Source: Chlorophyllum brunneum
Lineage: Eukaryota > Basidiomycota > Agaricomycetes > Agaricales > Agaricaceae
Direction: 5' to 3'
DNA length: 64,000 nt
Assembly (NCBI GenBank): GCA_963576785.1
Contig: OY756140.1
Coordinates: 3,410,001-3,474,000, forward strand
Positions within the stretch are counted from its first letter, which is position 1, and each line of letters opens with the position of its first letter. This document shows, piece by piece, positions 59,192-64,000 of this stretch. Position numbers and translations under genes: made by a program. The notes under the pieces are model-generated. The model ran no database searches. It worked only from the letters and a program-made list of their open reading frames with translations, and was not told the origin of the DNA.

Positions 59192-61362
59192 CTAAGGGGT
59201 TCCTTCATTCTCTTCGAAGTCAGATGTTGATAGCTCACTTCCACCGTCTCTGTGCTCCCCCCTTTTCACCATAATCTTAATCAACTTGGGGATCATGGTA
59301 ACCCGGAACCTCCAGTATGGTCCAATGACGGATCCTCTACCACACTTCCACCATAGTACCTTTCCTTTTCCATGTCCGAGGATATACGGACTCTCCCAAT
59401 CCGCATCCATTGGCACTGGTAATAGACCATGTGCAAAGAAGGCAAGGCCAAGATGGTACGGACGAACTATTTTTGAGTAGTACTTGGGTGGGATCTGTGA
59501 AGGTTGGTAGGGTCAGGTGATGGAAGAAGAAAAGAGACTACAGAGCTTACGTTTCGTAAAAATAATCCCCAAGACAATTGATTGCGGAGAAAGCGAGCTT
59601 CCGAAGTGTAAGCTCTGTGCCACATTATAGGGATCATGGAATAGTCAAAATCGATGAGCGCGTTAAGCATTGACTCATCCAGAGGTACAAGCTGGCAAAG
59701 GCTAAAGAACCTTTCAACAAGGGAGGAATAGACACTCCTGGCGGTCGTCCCTGGCCATGAAAGCGGGAAGTTGATTGGTGCTTCTTGATCAACGGTACTT
59801 TCTGTAAAGAGTCAGAGGAGATAAAATTTCACTAGCCAACATACGACACTTACGATGATTTTCATGATGGGCATCGTTCAACCTCACGAGCATCTCTCTC
59901 CTCATCATCCCTGCACACCCGTCCCCCCCTTTCATCACCCAATATTCCTTGGATCTCCTTTCGTCCTTCAGAAAATCCAAAAACGAGGCATGGTAAAATG
60001 TAATCGTATCATCCTCTCCTATTACCATGACGGAGTACAGCGGTCTGCATGCATTGCGGAACTGGGATTCCGACAAACCCAGTATGGAGGCATATACATC
60101 CGATGTTTCCGCATTTGAAGGGAGAGAGGCCACGGCGAGGATTTTCAGAGTGGTCGGAAGAACCTTTGGTGGGATGCGATGCATGATGAGACTATAAAAC
60201 TCATCCAGTTCAGATAGAGGATGTTCGTCAGTGCCGGATCTCAACTTTGAGAGGTCGAGGACCAGTCGAAGTTGATCCTCTGGGCCCGGCGAGTTTTCCT
60301 GACACACAAAGCGGATCACCGTGGCTGCATAAATGAACAACCCTGCAGAGAGCTCGACAAGTATCCCAATATCTTTGATTGATGGCCATGACGGGGGTAG
60401 CCCATGTTCCCGCCTAATCTTCGAGAGTTCGTCCGAGAGGTATCGAAATATTTCATTATCAATGTCACGCGAAACTGGCAGGTCGAAGCTAAGGCACAGC
60501 GGCCGAACATGTCGCAAGTTGAACATAGAAACAATATGGGCCTCTGGACGACTGGAAATCATCCAACGGAACGGTGTTGACTGCCTTTGGACGGAGGTCG
60601 CAACCACTGAGATGATGGTTTGTTGAGCAGCATTGTCGGCACATTCGTCCAACCCATCAACGATGATTACAAGCTCCCCGACTTCCCTCCCTCTTCTCTT
60701 GAGTTCTTCCAATGGCCGGATAATGAGCTCGGAGAACTGTTGCGGTAGAGCCTTGTCGACGAGCGTGGGATCCCTCTTTATCTTCTCATCCAGTACACCC
60801 CCAAATCCCTCAATTCGATTTGCCAGCTGATACGCAATGGTGGTGAACAACTTGTCTGGCTCATCTCGCGAGTTGGGACGAGAGAAGAAGAAGGAAGCGC
60901 CAAGTATTCTGAGACCAACAGCATCAACCGCCGACCACAGAATTTCAGCACAGGATTGGGCAACGGCGGATTTGCCTACGCCTGCCAGACCTTGGAGCCA
61001 CAAGACACGTTTAGTGCGCTGGCTGTTTGACTCAGTAGATTTAACGCCACCAGCATTACTGTTACAGCTTCCATCAGTGTTGGCATTATTGCCGGCACCC
61101 GCCCATGAGAGAATTCGAGATATGTAGACTTCTCTTGTACCAGGGTGGCACAACGGGGCTGGGTGGCGGGCAGAGGAGTCATGCATAGCGTCCGGTATTG
61201 AAGCCTTTAAGAGAATGTCGAGTCCTGCAGTGGATGTCAGTGCTTGAAACGACCAAGGAAACGGAAAGACTGACCTCGGCCACTGGTAGCAGGGACAGCA
61301 TCCACAAACTGAGGATTATTGAGTGTGAGATTGTGTGCATTCTCGAGAACGTGTAGGGTCAT
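59192..61362 (-). CDS. NACHT-type NLR-like ATPase, copy C (intact)
   Basis: Signal-transducing P-loop ATPase of the fungal NLR-like group. Four exons (61275-61362, 59854-61224, 59551-59801, 59192-59494) sum to 670 aa in one frame. Walker A is at about residues 108-115 (GLAGVGKSA), preceded by LCHPGTREVYISRILSWAG. A sensor-like arginine stretch is SFFFSRP, Walker B is VIIVDGLDEC (about 215-222), and FRWMISSRPE comes next. A helical/winged region ends in FYHASFLDFLKDERRSKEYW. The C-terminal about 200 residues (FPLSWPG, VERFFSLCQLVP, IDFDYSMIPIMW, GPYWRFRVTMIPKL) contain no WD40, ankyrin or TPR repeats that I can see. The N-terminus is short, with no known effector domain. The role, if any, in non-self recognition is inference. 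Confidence 0.87.
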
Positions 61363-62600
61363 GGTAGTGGACGAGTTACACAAGCCAGAGAACAGCCATG
61401 ATGCTATTAGACGATTAGTGCGGCGTGTGACCCTGACGTGCTGTAGACTGCTGTGTAGAAGTCACCACGGCCACGGTCTCCAGACAGTTCTTTTCGTCCA
61501 GACAGTTCTTTTCGTTTCTAGACGGCAGCAGGCAGTGTAAGTCGCCCTTGCCAAGGCTGTGTCGGCGACGTATCTTTGGGTGACTACCACCCTCAGACGA
61601 GTTTGTTAGTTCTGGGAAATAAGATCTCCTGGGTGTACCGGCAGCAGTATTGGTGTGGAGGTGTGGAACGCAATTCATTTTAATTTAACCCTGCATGCGA
61701 CTCTTCTCTTATAGCTGGTTGTTCCAGCTTCCTCCCCGACCCGATCTCTTCTACCGGTTGGTGGAAGGCAGTTGCCCGACTTAAGTGACCTGGCACCTAC
61801 ACGACTAGACTTAGAAAGTAGAAAACATTGGACGATGAAGTGCATATTGGACGAATTATCTCAGGGCATCTGATACAGCAGCCTACCAGAACCCAAAACG
61901 TCGGTTTGTGCGCACATATGATGTGTAGAGGGCCAGGGTCGCCCCGCCACCCCATTCACGGTAAGGTGTGCTTCTATGTCCAGCCGGCCCTCCGGAGTTG
62001 AGCGCAATAACTTCCTGTCCATATCTTAAACCCGATCTACATTGTCTAGGGCCAAATTTGGGGGGAGGGGGTTGCAAGATCGCCAGTGCTTGAAATGTCC
62101 CCCCCCCTCCCCAAAACCATGATATTGTTTTCACACCATTTACATAAAGGCTGTACGGTCATGTCTTTATCGCGATGTTTCTTAGTGTCCCATGTTTTCG
62201 GTCGCCTAACACACTCTAAAGGCCACGAGGTACAGTTCAATCTGTACATCGGTTCTAATTAGTCTAAGACTCAGCCAGATAAATGAATAACTTAGTAGCT
62301 CGGAGAGGAAAAAGAAGACCGGGGCTAACCATGCAGACGTGGGCTTTCCATGAAACGCTGGATCGTTCTACGCTCGATAAATGTCGACTTAGGCATACTT
62401 CTTTCCAAAGAAACCACCTTGCCGAGTTCTCCGCCGGTCTGGGGTTCTTCTTTCGAGTCTGTTCCTCCACGGTCATGGGCTCAAATTATCGCACCATAGG
62501 GCTCAGACCTTACATCTGGAACTGGAAGCATACTAGAACCCGGAAAGAAAGTTATAAATCATTCGTCCAGATATCGAAGACTTGATAAAACATTAACGTT
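61363..62600. other. Intergenic with dispersed repeat copy 2
   Basis: No gene seen. 61486-61520 holds a short tandem duplication (cagacagttcttttcgt twice), and 61855-62092 is the second copy of the 58530 repeat. Confidence 0.5.
61855..62092. repeat. Dispersed direct repeat, copy 2
   Basis: Partner of 58530-58755 in the same orientation, slightly longer, ending ccagtgcttgaaatgtcccc. The ending gtgcttgaaa is also found in the first intron of the NLR genes (complement of tttcaagcac). Confidence 0.7.
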
Positions 62601-63312
62601 CTATGAATATGCAGCGATGGCGGTAGCGAAGGCAGCAAGGAGCTGAGCTCTTTCGGCATTTGCTTCGGGTAATATCCCCGCCTGCAGGAGGGTTGTCATA
62701 AGGGTCCGATACAGTCAGCAAACATTAAACAGTCAAAGGATGCATAAAGAACACATACGGGAGCAATTGCAATCAGAGCATCTCCAAGTGCGATAGCGCT
62801 AGAGTTGAGTCTGATTAAATCATTCTTTATGATGCCAAGGAGGCTGCCCAATGGCCCGAAAGGCTGAATGATATTCTTCCTAGCAACGATTTCCTTGAGG
62901 CCGTCTTCGACAATAGGTATGATTTCATCAACAGCGTCGAGGACACCTGTACCATCTTCAATAGAGACGGGGGTAGGAACTGTCTGTACTAACTAGGTTG
63001 CTGCCACTATATTCATGTCAATTGGACTTACTTCGACGTCAGCCGTTGTCTTTCCAAGATCAGGCAGGATGATCTGAACCCGGGCATGAACCGCCTATAT
63101 GCTAGGTAAGATATATCCTTGTGCAAATAAGAATAATGTCTGACCAAGCCCGCAACCAGGGTTCCGCCAATGGCAGGGAAATTGGTGATGGCATTATCCA
63201 AGGCGGTCACCTCGTTTTTGATATTATTGAGGTCGTTCAATGTATCTTGAACGGTTGCTTGGTGGGTGAGTATGATGGTAGAGAGAAGGCAGAGAAGAAA
63301 AGTAAACTGCAT
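62601..63312 (-). CDS. Hydrophobic surface binding protein A (HsbA) family
   Basis: Secreted fungal surface-active or cell-wall protein; HsbA of Aspergillus binds hydrophobic surfaces and helps recruit polyester-degrading enzymes. Four exons (63145-63312, 63032-63094, 62759-62983, 62601-62681) give 178 aa. The signal peptide (MQFTFLLCLLSTIILTHQA) is followed by an all-helical domain (LNNIKNEVTALDNAITNF, VDEIIPIVEDGLKEIVARK, GIIKNDLIRLNSSAIALGD) and the end AERAQLLAAFATAIAAYS. No cysteines occur in the mature part. A TATA-like motif (tatataaagg on the coding strand, near 63356) lies about 45 bp upstream of the ATG. Confidence 0.9.
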
Positions 63313-64000
63313 GGTGGACTAGTGACTTTGGGATGCACTCCCGATCGTGCGCACTGCCTTTATATGCGGTAGTTTCAAAAGTTGTGAGCCTAGAAGCAAA
63401 GTCAATCACTCAGGCCTCATCGCGGGGGAGGTAAGGGGTCCATAAGTCACTGGAGATGACATGAGAACTGCAAATGAGAGGATTTTGAAGCTAACAAGAG
63501 AGTTCTAGGCCGGGCTTTGCACTACGTGCTAGCATGTCAAAGTCCGGTGCTTGGTGAACCAAGAAGGGTATTTAATCTCAACATGATTGGTTTAATCTCC
63601 TGCATAGATCACGGGTTCAGAATGTCCCAAAATACACACTCCTTACCATGTTCACTCTGGTGTTACCTGCGCTCTAGCAAATACCCACCCCGCGGCAACC
63701 CAGCGACCTCTGAGTCATGTTGATATCCGCGTTGACGAGGTTGAACCTGTTTGACGTACGGTTATAGTGTAAGACGGTTCAGAATCATCATGCCACTGGC
63801 TCACCGTACGAAAAAAATCCACGCCCTTGACGCGCACCCCTTCGCTTCCAGCTTGCGTCTCCCCTGCTCCTGAGTATTGAATATTGAATATCGAGCACTC
63901 GTTCTCACCTGTCTTCTGGTGACCTGTGGAAAGAATTTTGAAACATTGGTGGTAGCCCGGCAGACTTCAACCAAGATTTATGCACGCCAACCAGTCTCGT
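63313..64000. other. Intergenic to window end, upstream of HsbA
   Basis: Apart from the HsbA promoter TATA near 63356, nothing recognised. Confidence 0.45.

Noticed and set aside
61486..61520. Short tandem repeat as the seed of a CRISPR-like array
   Set aside because: Only two adjacent copies without spacers, in a eukaryotic genome.

Overview
The window is a piece of a filamentous basidiomycete genome, most likely an agaricomycete. Genes are split by many introns of about 45-65 bp with GT..AG ends and a few GC..AG ends. The gene content also fits: a HsbA-type surface protein, caleosins, NACHT-type NLR-like ATPases, a GPALPP/DUF3752 protein, an RSC1/2-type bromo/BAH protein, and nested Ty3/gypsy and Ty1/copia retroelements. 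I rebuilt the gene models by hand from splice signals. For nearly all of them the summed exon length is divisible by three.

Layout. 1-10741 is a nested retrotransposon cluster. Gypsy element 1 (minus, running off the left edge) sits inside the integrase of gypsy element 2 (minus). The LTR of element 2 abuts the 3' end of a third, plus-strand gypsy element, whose LTR in turn abuts the 3' end of a Ty1/copia element. 11338-31959 is gene-sparse. It holds an SDR oxidoreductase, two intact FKBP12-type prolyl isomerases and a decayed third copy, a GPALPP-motif protein, two tiny secreted six-cysteine paralogues each with a 4-nt microexon, a Zn2Cys6-like coiled-coil protein, a caleosin with a decayed tandem copy, and a P-loop kinase. 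32186-53057 is denser: a GH71/GH99-like protein with a very long Pro/Gly/Ser-rich tail, a C2H2 transcription factor, an RSC1/2 homologue, a single-pass membrane protein, a GFA-domain protein, mitochondrial phosphatidylserine decarboxylase and an Rgp1 homologue. The last two genes diverge from a promoter of about 100 bp or less.

53980-61362 is a tandem segmental amplification of an [RGP1 - NLR] unit. After the intact RGP1 come NLR copy A (frameshifted), an RGP1 relic, NLR copy B (5'-truncated), an RGP1 3' relic, and NLR copy C, which reads through as an intact 670-aa gene. The window ends with a HsbA gene on the minus strand.

The chromatin (RSC), Golgi trafficking (Rgp1), lipid (PSD) and splicing-linked (GPALPP) genes are ordinary housekeeping. 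The secreted cysteine-rich pair, HsbA, the caleosins, the FKBPs and the NLR cluster are the accessory, fast-evolving part. The best candidates for something undescribed are the microexon-containing cysteine-rich secreted pair and the RGP1-NLR amplification with its NACHT proteins that carry no recognisable repeat domain.
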